Below are positions 1 through 7,581 of a stretch of DNA of 13,331 bases, in pieces. Within the stretch, counting starts at the first letter, position 1. Every line of letters starts with the position of its first letter. Both the position numbers and the translations under genes were made by a program. Source of the stretch: Bacteroidia bacterium (GTDB lineage Bacteria; Bacteroidota; Bacteroidia; JAESSM01; NORP286); assembly GCA_016764115.1 (NCBI GenBank), contig JAESSM010000091.1:1-13331 (forward strand), given 5' to 3'. The notes under the pieces were generated by a model. The model was given only the letters and a program-made list of their open reading frames with translations, did no database searches and was not told the origin of the DNA.

Positions 1-350
1 GTATTCAGTTTACTAAATCCATTAAAAATATCTATAGACGATGAAATAGTTACACCAGATGAAGAAGTTCTATCATTTGTAAATAAAAATGTGTTACTAT
101 CGAAATTCCTTCCCCAATTATAACCGGTATTTACTGATGCATTGACAATTGGAAAGAATTTGGATTTGGAAATAGCAAAATTTCTTTTAGCAAGATAATT
201 TTGTAAAAGTGATTGCTTCACATTCAAGTTTTCTTTTGTAGCATGTTCAATGCACTTTTCCAGAGTCCACAGCTCCTGTCCTGATAATTGAAAAGAATTG
301 AACAAAAATAAACCAGCAAAAATTATGACTTGTAAATTCCTCAACCTCAT
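1..350 (-). CDS. TolC-family outer membrane protein, N-terminal part (runs off the left edge)
   Basis: This is the first 116 codons of a gene read leftward from an ATG at 350-348; the rest lies outside the window. The product starts with a basic n-region (MRLRN) and a hydrophobic stretch ending near LSGQ at residues 22-25, a type I signal peptide. The mature start ELWTLEKCIEHA is the usual first helix of TolC-family efflux channels. The stretch NWGRNFDSNTF (residues 78-88), followed by ISSSIDIFNGF, matches the first beta-hairpin region of Bacteroidota TolC proteins. Family members form trimeric outer-membrane and periplasmic tunnels for tripartite efflux or type I secretion. Its substrate and partner pump cannot be told from this fragment. 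It is divergent from cinA, with 96 nt between the starts. Confidence 0.88.
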   Translation of the reverse strand, partial: MRLRNLQVIIFAGLFLFNSFQLSGQELWTLEKCIEHATKENLNVKQSLLQNYLAKRNFAISKSKFFPIVNASVNTGYNWGRNFDSNTFLFTNDRTSSSGVTISSSIDIFNGFSKLN

Positions 351-367
351 AATGTTAAAATCCGGTG

Positions 368-375
368 CAAAGATA
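368..375 (-). promoter_or_regulatory. Candidate -7 promoter element of the TolC-family gene
   Basis: Read on the minus strand these bases are TATCTTTG, a full match to the Bacteroidota -7 consensus TAnnTTTG. The predicted start of transcription, a few bases downstream near 362, would leave a leader of only about 12 nt before the ATG at 350. I find no good TTTG/TTG -33 element at the expected spacing, so this rests on one box. Confidence 0.4.
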
Positions 376-391
376 ATCAAATCCTTGATTA
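374..391. repeat. Perfect inverted repeat between the divergent TolC and cinA genes
   Basis: TAATCAA (374-380) and TTGATTA (385-391) form perfect 7-bp arms around a 4-bp spacer (ATCC). The left arm overlaps the last two bases of the candidate TolC -7 box, and the site lies upstream of the cinA -7 box. The placement suits a dimeric regulator operator. It is AT-rich and short, so chance is possible, and no family of regulator can be named. Confidence 0.35.
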
Positions 392-414
392 CGATTTACT
401 TAACCTTTTATTAT

Positions 415-422
415 TACATTAG
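415..422 (+). promoter_or_regulatory. Candidate -7 promoter element of cinA
   Basis: TACATTAG fits TAnnTTAG, a one-base variant of the Bacteroidota TAnnTTTG box. The same octamer precedes the E2 gene and a close one (TATTTTAG) precedes the paralogue operon. The ATG at 447 is 25 nt past the box, giving a leader of roughly 19 nt. No convincing -33 TTG is found at the usual distance, so this is the weakest of the three plus-strand promoters. Confidence 0.35.
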
Positions 423-446
423 CTGTTAGATGAACAATTTATCAAA

Positions 447-1688
447 ATGGATGCAGAGATAATTACCATTGGAGATGAAATTTTAATCGGTCAAGTTATA
501 GATACAAACTCGGCCTGGATCGCTCAAAAACTTAATGATATTGGAATAAATCTTGTCCAAATTTCATCGATATCAGACAACACTAATAATATTATTGTTG
601 CTTTGGATCATGCAATAGAAAGAGCTGATGTTGTTATCATAACCGGCGGGCTTGGTCCTACAAAAGATGATATTACCAAAGAAACACTTTGTACATATTT
701 TGAAACAGAGTTGCAACTCAATGACGAAGCTCTTAAAAGTGTAGAAAATTACTTTGAGTCAAAAGGATTAAAAACAACCAAGCTTAACAGAGATCAGGCG
801 TTATTACCTGCTTGTTGCAAACCTCTCCAAAACAATTTTGGTACAGCCCAGGGAATGTGGTTCGAAAAGAATGGCAAAGTTTTTGTTTCTATACCAGGTG
901 TCCCCTATGAAATGAAGTTTATAATGGAAGACAGCGTTATCCCAATGTTGTCAACTAAGTTTCAAACAAACACGATTCTTCACAAAACCATTATGACCAC
1001 AGGGATTGGCGAATCATATATCGCTGAAAAGCTTTCAGAACTAGAAAGCAACTTGCCTGAGAACATTAAACTGGCTTATTTGCCCAAACCAGGGATAGTC
1101 CGCCTAAGACTAAGCGGAACCGGATCTGATAAGAAAGCACTGGAAACCAGCCTGATTAATTACGTTCAAGAAATTGAAAGTGTCATTTCGAAATATGTTT
1201 ATGGATATGATGATGAGAAATTGGAAAAAGTGATTGGAAGATTATTGAAGGATAAGAATGAAACTGTATCAACTGCAGAAAGCTGTACCGGTGGGTATAT
1301 TGCGCATTTGATAACTTCAATAGCCGGAAGTTCAAATTATTATAAAGGAAGTGCTGTTGTATATTCGAATGAAATCAAAGAGAAAGTTTTAGAGATAAAT
1401 GGCAAAACATTGAAAAACCATGGAGCAGTGAGCGAAGAAACAGTGATTGAAATGGCAGAATCTGTAAGGGACCAATTCCAAACTACTTACTCAATTGCAT
1501 GTTCTGGTATAGCTGGTCCTGATGGTGGAAGTGATGAAAAACCGGTTGGTACCGTTTGGACTGCTATTGCAACTTATAATAGTACTATTACGAAGAAATT
1601 TTTATTTGAAAATAATAGAGAAAGGAACATTGAACGAACAGCAATTGCATGTTTGAATCTACTACGTAAATCAATCATAGACAGCTGA
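447..1688 (+). CDS. cinA: CinA-family protein (nicotinamide-nucleotide amidohydrolase type)
   Basis: A full-length two-domain CinA of 413 residues, normal for the family. The N-terminal MoCF/MoaB-like domain (about 1-170) shows GDEIL (9-13), GGLGPTKDD (67-75) and PGVPYEM (150-156). The C-terminal CinA/PncC domain (about 255-410) shows TAESCTGG (276-283), carrying the likely active-site serine and threonine, then SGIAGPDGG (353-361) and KPVGTVW (365-371). Known family members deamidate nicotinamide mononucleotide to nicotinic acid mononucleotide in NAD recycling, and some N-terminal domains hydrolyse ADP-ribose; which activities apply here is inferred. Cytoplasmic. The ATG at 447 is chosen because MDAEIITIGDEIL aligns with the usual start; no Shine-Dalgarno is visible, common in this phylum. 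The 'competence' name does not by itself imply transformation. Confidence 0.95.
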   Translation: MDAEIITIGDEILIGQVIDTNSAWIAQKLNDIGINLVQISSISDNTNNIIVALDHAIERADVVIITGGLGPTKDDITKETLCTYFETELQLNDEALKSVENYFESKGLKTTKLNRDQALLPACCKPLQNNFGTAQGMWFEKNGKVFVSIPGVPYEMKFIMEDSVIPMLSTKFQTNTILHKTIMTTGIGESYIAEKLSELESNLPENIKLAYLPKPGIVRLRLSGTGSDKKALETSLINYVQEIESVISKYVYGYDDEKLEKVIGRLLKDKNETVSTAESCTGGYIAHLITSIAGSSNYYKGSAVVYSNEIKEKVLEINGKTLKNHGAVSEETVIEMAESVRDQFQTTYSIACSGIAGPDGGSDEKPVGTVWTAIATYNSTITKKFLFENNRERNIERTAIACLNLLRKSIIDS

Positions 1689-1740
1689 TTAAAAGCACTT
1701 TATAAACAATTCAATAACCTTTAAAAGTTCAGTTTTGTTT

Positions 1741-1772
1741 ATTGGCTTATTTTATAATAAATCGTACATTAG
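1741..1772 (+). promoter_or_regulatory. Candidate promoter of the E2 acyltransferase gene
   Basis: ATTG at 1741-1744 and TACATTAG at 1765-1772 are separated by 20 nt, near the spacing of the Bacteroidota TTTG / TAnnTTTG promoter; the -7 box has one substitution (TTAG for TTTG). Transcription would begin near 1779, giving a leader of about 57 nt. I see no convincing terminator hairpin between cinA and this site, so read-through from cinA is also possible. Confidence 0.45.
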
Positions 1773-1835
1773 CAGTTTGCAAAAAGTAAGTGCTATGAAG
1801 TCGTAAGTGATTGATTTTTAACAGGTAAAATAGAT

Positions 1836-3191
1836 ATGGCAAAGGTAGAATTGATAATGCCCAAAATGGGTGAAAGTGTATATGAAGCAACAATAACCAA
1901 ATGGTTAAAAGCCGTTGGGGATAAAATAGATTCCGAGGAATCTATTTTAGAAATTGCCACAGATAAAGTTGACTCGGAAGTCCCTTCCCCCGAATCAGGA
2001 GTTATGGCAGAAATTCTTTTTAATGAAGGCGAAACTGTTGAAGTTGGATCAATAATAGCCATCATCAATACGAATGGAGAAGCTGTGAGCAGTCCAAACG
2101 GTGCTATTGAAACAAAGAAAGAACTCAAACAGCCGGAAGTTTCAGAACCTCAGATAACCGATGATATTCAAACTCCTGTAGTTGAACCAATTGTAGAGCC
2201 ACAAAAGGCAGAAGCAAAAGGCTCTTCTGGTAGGTTCTACTCTCCTTTGGTTAAAAGCATAGCAAAAAAGGAAGGATTATCTCTCGAAGAACTGGACCAA
2301 ATCCCCGGAACAAGCAAAGATGGAAGAGTAAATAAGCAGGATATATTAAACTTTATTGACAATAAACAAGCCAGCACTCAAGAACAAGTTCCTACAGAAG
2401 AACCTGTTCAAGATGTACCTAAAAAGGAAATAATTTCCGCAACATCTGAACCAGTTATTGCTCCAGCTACTTCTATCTCAGGAAATGTTGAAATTATTGA
2501 AATGGATCGCATGAGAAAACTCATTGCCGATCATATGGTTAAATCTAAACAAACATCTCCTCATGTAACTTCTTTTGTTGAAGTTGATGTTACCAATGTG
2601 GTTAAATGGAGAAACAAAGTAAAAGATGTATTTCAGCAAAAGGAAGGTGAAAAAATAACTTATACACCCATTTTCATAGAAGCTGTGGTTCAGGCTATCA
2701 AAGAATTTCCAATGGTAAATTCATCTGTTGATGGAGATAACATACTTATCAAAAAGAACATTAACGTTGGAATGGCTACTGCCCTTCCTTCAGGACACCT
2801 GATCGTTCCGGTAATCAAAAAGGCTGATTATATGAATATGGTTGGTTTAACTAAAACTGTAAACGATTTAGCAAATAGAGCAAGAAACAAACAACTACAA
2901 CCTGATGAAATTCAAGATGGGACTTTTACAATAACCAATTTAGGTTCTTTTGGGAACGTGATGGGAACACCAATTATAAATCAACCACAGGTAGCTATTT
3001 TGGGTATAGGAGCAATAAGAAAAAAACCAGCGGTTATTGAAACACCTCAAGGTGATACAATTGGTATAAGACACATGATGTTTTTATCTCTGTCCTACGA
3101 CCACAGAATCGTAGATGGGGCACTTGGGGGAAGCTTCCTGAAACGAATTGCTGAGATACTGGAAGGGTTTGATATTAATAGATCCATTTAA
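1836..3191 (+). CDS. Dihydrolipoamide acyltransferase (E2) of a 2-oxo-acid dehydrogenase complex
   Basis: E2 core enzyme of 451 residues that passes an acyl group from a swinging lipoyl arm to CoA. Domain order is complete. The lipoyl domain (about 2-78) has the modified lysine at K44 in TDKVDSE. A Pro/Glu/Gln/Val-rich linker follows, then the peripheral-subunit-binding domain (about 134-175, SPLVKSIAKKEGL and KDGRVNKQDI), a second linker, and the catalytic domain (about 217-450). The active site is YDHRIVDG, with H423 and D427. The sequence style, including GHLIVPVIKKAD and TITNLGSFG, resembles branched-chain or general 2-oxo-acid E2 more than pyruvate E2, but substrate is not decided by sequence alone. 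No E1 or E3 gene lies in the window, so partners are encoded elsewhere. The ATG at 1836 has only a weak AGG upstream. Confidence 0.93.
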   Translation: MAKVELIMPKMGESVYEATITKWLKAVGDKIDSEESILEIATDKVDSEVPSPESGVMAEILFNEGETVEVGSIIAIINTNGEAVSSPNGAIETKKELKQPEVSEPQITDDIQTPVVEPIVEPQKAEAKGSSGRFYSPLVKSIAKKEGLSLEELDQIPGTSKDGRVNKQDILNFIDNKQASTQEQVPTEEPVQDVPKKEIISATSEPVIAPATSISGNVEIIEMDRMRKLIADHMVKSKQTSPHVTSFVEVDVTNVVKWRNKVKDVFQQKEGEKITYTPIFIEAVVQAIKEFPMVNSSVDGDNILIKKNINVGMATALPSGHLIVPVIKKADYMNMVGLTKTVNDLANRARNKQLQPDEIQDGTFTITNLGSFGNVMGTPIINQPQVAILGIGAIRKKPAVIETPQGDTIGIRHMMFLSLSYDHRIVDGALGGSFLKRIAEILEGFDINRSI

Positions 3192-3238
3192 TTGAAGGAA
3201 TAATGAATTATCCAAATAAAATAATCTTTCTAATACTA

Positions 3239-3269
3239 TTTGATTTTAACTTAAAAAAAATTATTTTAG
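3239..3269 (+). promoter_or_regulatory. Promoter of the PorE-like paralogue operon
   Basis: TTTG at 3239-3242 and TATTTTAG at 3262-3269 are exactly 19 nt apart. This matches the Bacteroidota primary promoter layout, with one base off the TAnnTTTG -7 box. Transcription would start near 3275 and leave about a 40-nt leader before the ATG at 3316. This is the best promoter in the window and the only convincing one ahead of the four paralogues. Confidence 0.6.
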
Positions 3270-3315
3270 CAGTATCGCTTTTTATAAAATTTTAATTGGC
3301 AATAATTGATATTTA

Positions 3316-5538
3316 ATGTGTTATAAGATTTTTGGGTTTGTATTGTGGATGGTAGTATTTTCTGGAGTATCACTGGCTCAAAATAATAATAAAGATTTTC
3401 GCTCATTAACGGGAGAAGCACGTTATTTTTTCGACAATGAACTTTATATCCAGGCTTTACCTTATTATCTTGAAGCTGAGAAGAAGAACCCCGGTGATAA
3501 AGAAATTAACTTAAATATTGGAATTTGCTACTTAAACTCAAACGATAAAAAAAAGAAAGCGCTGCCTTTTCTCCAATATGCATCTAAGCAATCTGATATT
3601 TCTCCAGAAGCATATTATTATTTAGGAAGAGCATTGCATATCAATTATGAATTTGATCTGGCAATAACTTCTTTCAATACATTCATAGAGAAAGTTCCCG
3701 AAAAAGGAAACGAAGAATTTGTAAAAGATGTTAGGAGGCAAATTCGAATGTGTGAAAATGCCAAGGAATTTATTGATAAACCAGTTAATGTAATAATCCA
3801 GAATTTAGGACCGGAAATTAATTCACCTTACCCTGACTATGTTCCTGTAATTTCTGCCGATGAATCTGTTCTGATTTTTACTTCCAGAAGACCCGGTTCT
3901 ACAGGAAATAAAAAAGACATCTTTGACAAAAAATATTACGAGGATATCTATATGTCAACTAAAGTTGATACCGTTTGGGGGGCTCCGGTTAGTATTGGAT
4001 CTCCTATCAATACAGAAAAACATGATGCCACTGTGGGTCTGTCAGCAGATGGTCAACAATTATATATTTACAGACTAGGTGATATCTATTACTGCAATTT
4101 AATTGGAGATCAATGGTCAGAACCGACATTGTTTGCTTCAGATGTAAATACAAGAATGTGGGAACCTAGCGCCAGTATTTCGGCAGATGGTAACATCTTT
4201 TATTTCTCTAGTGATAGAAAAGGTGGTTTTGGAAAAAGAGATATCTGGAGAGTAAAAAAATTACCTGACGGAGAATGGAGCTTTGCGCAAAATTTAGGCC
4301 CCACAATTAACACTGATCAAGATGAAGATGGCCCGTTCATACATCCAAGTGGTAGAACAATCTATTTTAGTTCCAATGGACATAAAAGCATGGGTGGCTT
4401 TGATATTTTTAGTAGTGATTTAACAGAAACCGGTGATTGGGGAGAACCTATAAATATTGGATATCCCGTAAACACACCTGACGATGATATTTATTTTGTG
4501 TTGTCGGCAGAAGGAAAACATGGATATTTTTCTTCAGTGCGTGATGATAGCTACGGTGAAAAGGATATTTACATGATTACTTTTCCGGAAGTATCCATAC
4601 CACTTACTGTGATGAGAGGTTATATACATGGAGCTAATAAAGTTCCTATTGGTGCAAGAATAATAGTAACTGACAATGAAACAGGAGAACTTGTAGGAGT
4701 TTTTAAATCAAACAAGGCTACAGGTAAATATATTATCATTCTTCCTCCAGGAAGAGACTATAATTTCACAGTAGAAGGCAAAGGTGCAGATGAATACTTG
4801 TTTTATTCTAAGAACATAAATATTCCAGATCAAAGCGAATTTAAAGTTATCGAAGATTCGATTGTAATAAAAGAAATTAAAGTCGGTGCCAAAACTGTTC
4901 TTAGAAACTTATTTTTTGATACAGATAAATCGAACCTAAGGCCTACTTCACGAGTTGAACTTGATAGGATATTTAGATTACTTCAAGATAACCAGAATAT
5001 TAAAATTGAAATTTCAGGTCATACTGATGATGTGGGTAGCAAAAAGTACAACCAAAGATTATCTGAAAAACGAGCAAATGCAGTTGTAGAATATATTTAT
5101 GAAAGAGGTATTTCTAAAAACCGCCTAGTTGCAAAAGGTTATGGCAAGATGAAACCAATTGAGGATAATAGTACTGAAGAAGGAAGACAACAAAATAGAA
5201 GAACAGAGCTTAAGATCATAGAAATTAATGAAGATGGTGATTTTAAACCTGATTCTAGCGCTCACAATGTTATTTATAGAATTCAAATAGCAATTGGCAA
5301 ACAACTACTTCCACCTGATCATAAATCTTTTAAAGGTGTTCAAGGGGTAGAAGCTGACGAAAATAATGGAGATATTATTAAATATGTCGCAGGCAAATTT
5401 GGTGAATACGAAGCCGCGTCTAACTTTAGAAATCAAATTAAAACTAAAAATGGTATATTAGATTGTTTTATAGTTGCTTATCAAGGAGAAAAAAGAATAT
5501 CTATAACTGAAGCGAAACGATTAACAACAAAATATTAG
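3316..5538 (+). CDS. PorE-like TPR / PD40-propeller / OmpA protein with a SPOR-like C-terminus (paralogue 1)
   Basis: Secreted multidomain envelope protein, 740 residues. A signal peptide covers about 1-21 (cleavage near SLA-Q) with no lipobox. A TPR-type helical region spans about 30-150. At least five PD40 blades lie at about 175-425, with blade ends such as SSDRKGGFG and SMGGFDIF. A carboxypeptidase-regulatory-like beta domain spans about 430-520. An OmpA C-terminal domain (about 525-637) has GHTD (D571) and LSEKR (R586), the two residues that hold diaminopimelate in peptidoglycan. A tail at about 653-735 (YRIQIAIG, YVAGKFGEYEAA, CFIVAY) looks SPOR-like. This order matches PorE of the type IX secretion system, apart from the extra tail; the role here is inferred. 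The ATG at 3316 is preferred because M12 would remove the charged start of the signal peptide. Confidence 0.85.
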   Translation: MCYKIFGFVLWMVVFSGVSLAQNNNKDFRSLTGEARYFFDNELYIQALPYYLEAEKKNPGDKEINLNIGICYLNSNDKKKKALPFLQYASKQSDISPEAYYYLGRALHINYEFDLAITSFNTFIEKVPEKGNEEFVKDVRRQIRMCENAKEFIDKPVNVIIQNLGPEINSPYPDYVPVISADESVLIFTSRRPGSTGNKKDIFDKKYYEDIYMSTKVDTVWGAPVSIGSPINTEKHDATVGLSADGQQLYIYRLGDIYYCNLIGDQWSEPTLFASDVNTRMWEPSASISADGNIFYFSSDRKGGFGKRDIWRVKKLPDGEWSFAQNLGPTINTDQDEDGPFIHPSGRTIYFSSNGHKSMGGFDIFSSDLTETGDWGEPINIGYPVNTPDDDIYFVLSAEGKHGYFSSVRDDSYGEKDIYMITFPEVSIPLTVMRGYIHGANKVPIGARIIVTDNETGELVGVFKSNKATGKYIIILPPGRDYNFTVEGKGADEYLFYSKNINIPDQSEFKVIEDSIVIKEIKVGAKTVLRNLFFDTDKSNLRPTSRVELDRIFRLLQDNQNIKIEISGHTDDVGSKKYNQRLSEKRANAVVEYIYERGISKNRLVAKGYGKMKPIEDNSTEEGRQQNRRTELKIIEINEDGDFKPDSSAHNVIYRIQIAIGKQLLPPDHKSFKGVQGVEADENNGDIIKYVAGKFGEYEAASNFRNQIKTKNGILDCFIVAYQGEKRISITEAKRLTTKY

Positions 5539-5566
5539 TTCATTAATATAACCAGGAATTTTATCA

Positions 5567-7558
5567 ATGAAAATTACAATTCGGTTATTAAGTATATTAA
5601 TTCTAAGTGGTTACAGCTTAACTTGTTTAGGACAGGAAGAGTATGGTGGTTTGACTAAGAAAGCTTACATTAAACTATCTAATGATGCCCAAAATTATTT
5701 TGATACCGATAATTACCGTGATGCCCTGCCTCTTTTTTTAGAGTTATCCAAAATCGACCCCAATAATACCGAATTTTTGTTTTTCATAGGTGCTTGCTAT
5801 TTAGAATCAACAGAAGAAAAGCTAAAAGCTATTGAGTACTTTAAACAGTGTACTAAAGATCCGGAAGTTGATGATGTGATCTATTTTTACTTGGGACGAT
5901 CCTATCATACTAACTATAAATTTGATGAAGCCATATCTGCCTTTAGTAGGTTTTTATTATCTGCAAGAGAGGATGATCCCTATAGAGCAGAATCTCATCA
6001 CTATATACAAATGTGCAACAATGCACGTAAACTTATAAAAGACTCACTGCATGTTAAAATAATCAACCTTGGCCCAACTGTAAATACACAGTTTCCTGAA
6101 TATAGTCCGGTTATAACTGCAGATGAAAGTAAATTGATATTTACTTCTCGAAGAGAAGGAAGTACCGGAGGGATGATAAAGGCCTTTAAAGACTACGCTG
6201 AAGATATTTATATATCTCAACAAGTAGACAATGTTTGGAGCCAGGCTGTCGGTATTGGTAGCACTATTAATACAGCTGGTGGTGATGGGAGTGTAGGATT
6301 ATCTGCTGACGGCCAAAAACTTTTGGTTTACAAAGACTCAGAAGGTGATGGCAATATATATATATCACACTTGATTGGAGAAACATATACCAAACCAGTA
6401 AAAATGGGATCAAATATTAATACAAAAGCACACGAATATAGTGCTAGTTTAACATCTGATGGCAACATTGTTTACTTTTCCAGTGATAGAAAGGGAGGAT
6501 ATGGAGGAAAGGATATTTACCGTGTCCAACTACTATCCAGTGGCGATTGGGGTTTTGCAATGAATCTTGGTGATAATGTTAACTCTGAATATGATGAAGA
6601 CGCACCATTTATTCACGCTGACGGTAAAAACTTATACTTTAGTTCTAAAGGTCACAACAATATGGGTGGCTATGACATTTTTGTAAGTAAAATTGGCAAC
6701 GCTAATTATATTTCTAAACCTAAGAATATCGGCTATCCAATCAATACAACTGATGATGATATCTTTTTTGTATTATCAGCTAGCGCGAAACACGCCTATT
6801 ATGCTTCTACCAAAAAAGGTGGCTATGGGAATACTGATATTTATATGATACAAATGGAAGGAAACGAGAAAATCGGAAACGTTATAACTGCTGCCGGATC
6901 TGACGCTGAAATAGAAACACAATCTGCAATTGTTATGATGAGAGGTAGAGTATTAGATGAAGTAAATAAATTACCAGTGGGAGCATTCATTAAACTCACA
7001 GATCTTCAAACAAGCGAATTGGTAGGTGTATGGAATGCAAATAAAGCAGATGGTAAATTCCTGGTAATTTTGAATCCCGGCAAGAACTATGGTATTCATG
7101 TTGAAGCAGAGGGTTACCTTTTTCATTCAGAGAACATAAAAATACCAAAATCTCAAACAGAATTTAAAGAGATCAATAAAGAAATACTGCTTAATCCTGT
7201 TGAAGCAGGGAAATCTGTTGTACTACGAAATGTTTTCTTTGATTCAGGAGTAACATCTTTAAGACAAGAATCACATACAGAGTTAGATAAAATTTATCAA
7301 CTACTTCGGGCAAACCCTGAAATGGTAATCGAAATTGCAGGGCACACAGATTCGGTTGGTAGTGATGAAATTAACAATAAATTATCTTTAAATCGAGCGA
7401 ACAGTGTTGTTGAATATTTGATAGAACGAGGAATAATTAAAGAAAATCTTGTAGCGAAAGGATATGGCGAAACAAAACCAGTATCCTCCAACGATACTGA
7501 AAGTGGTAGACAACTAAATAGAAGAACAGAATTAAAAATTCTTAAGACCGCAAAATAA
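5567..7558 (+). CDS. PorE-like TPR / PD40-propeller / OmpA protein (paralogue 2)
   Basis: Second member of the tandem set, 663 residues. A signal peptide covers about 1-22; C20 sits in SLTC, which is a poor lipobox, so a soluble mature form is favoured. The TPR region is about 35-157. The PD40 propeller (about 165-430) has blades ending SSDRKGGYGGKDIY and NMGGYDIF. A regulatory-like beta domain (about 455-545) follows, after a linker (about 432-453) longer than in paralogue 1. The OmpA domain (about 550-660) contains GHTD (D595) and LSLNR (R610), so peptidoglycan binding is expected. It ends right after the OmpA fold, without the SPOR-like tail. It starts 28 nt after paralogue 1 with AGGA about 12 nt upstream, consistent with one transcript. 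A role as a wall-anchored scaffold of the outer-membrane secretion machinery is inferred from PorE. Confidence 0.85.
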   Translation: MKITIRLLSILILSGYSLTCLGQEEYGGLTKKAYIKLSNDAQNYFDTDNYRDALPLFLELSKIDPNNTEFLFFIGACYLESTEEKLKAIEYFKQCTKDPEVDDVIYFYLGRSYHTNYKFDEAISAFSRFLLSAREDDPYRAESHHYIQMCNNARKLIKDSLHVKIINLGPTVNTQFPEYSPVITADESKLIFTSRREGSTGGMIKAFKDYAEDIYISQQVDNVWSQAVGIGSTINTAGGDGSVGLSADGQKLLVYKDSEGDGNIYISHLIGETYTKPVKMGSNINTKAHEYSASLTSDGNIVYFSSDRKGGYGGKDIYRVQLLSSGDWGFAMNLGDNVNSEYDEDAPFIHADGKNLYFSSKGHNNMGGYDIFVSKIGNANYISKPKNIGYPINTTDDDIFFVLSASAKHAYYASTKKGGYGNTDIYMIQMEGNEKIGNVITAAGSDAEIETQSAIVMMRGRVLDEVNKLPVGAFIKLTDLQTSELVGVWNANKADGKFLVILNPGKNYGIHVEAEGYLFHSENIKIPKSQTEFKEINKEILLNPVEAGKSVVLRNVFFDSGVTSLRQESHTELDKIYQLLRANPEMVIEIAGHTDSVGSDEINNKLSLNRANSVVEYLIERGIIKENLVAKGYGETKPVSSNDTESGRQLNRRTELKILKTAK

Positions 7559-7572
7559 ACACACTACCTTGT

Positions 7573-7578
7573 GGAGGA
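7573..7578 (+). promoter_or_regulatory. Strong Shine-Dalgarno deciding the start of paralogue 3
   Basis: GGAGGA ends 3 nt before the ATG at 7582. It is a near-perfect anti-16S match in a phylum that seldom relies on such sites. It supports M1 over the in-frame ATG at 7612 (M11), although M11 would give a more ordinary signal peptide. The spacing is on the short side. Confidence 0.6.
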
Positions 7579-7581
7579 TTT

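Noticed and set aside
1786..1809. GTAAGTG repeated 17 nt apart in the E2 leader
   Set aside because: A 7-bp repeat in AT-rich DNA is easily due to chance and nothing else links it to a function.
1793..2128. A 111-codon open frame on the minus strand opposite the start of the E2 gene
   Set aside because: It lies against the lipoyl domain, a strongly conserved coding region, and its Ser/Ile/Leu-rich product looks like an antisense translation with no recognisable domain.
3547..3554. Run of eight A in paralogue 1 (a similar one lies near 8251 in paralogue 3), possible slippage or phase-variation tract
   Set aside because: Runs of this length are expected in Lys-rich AT-rich coding DNA, and both frames continue intact.
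5567..5632. Paralogue 2 as a lipoprotein through C20 in SLTC
   Set aside because: The residues before the cysteine do not fit the L-(A/S/T)-(G/A/S)-C lipobox, and a normal signal peptidase I site follows at about residue 22.
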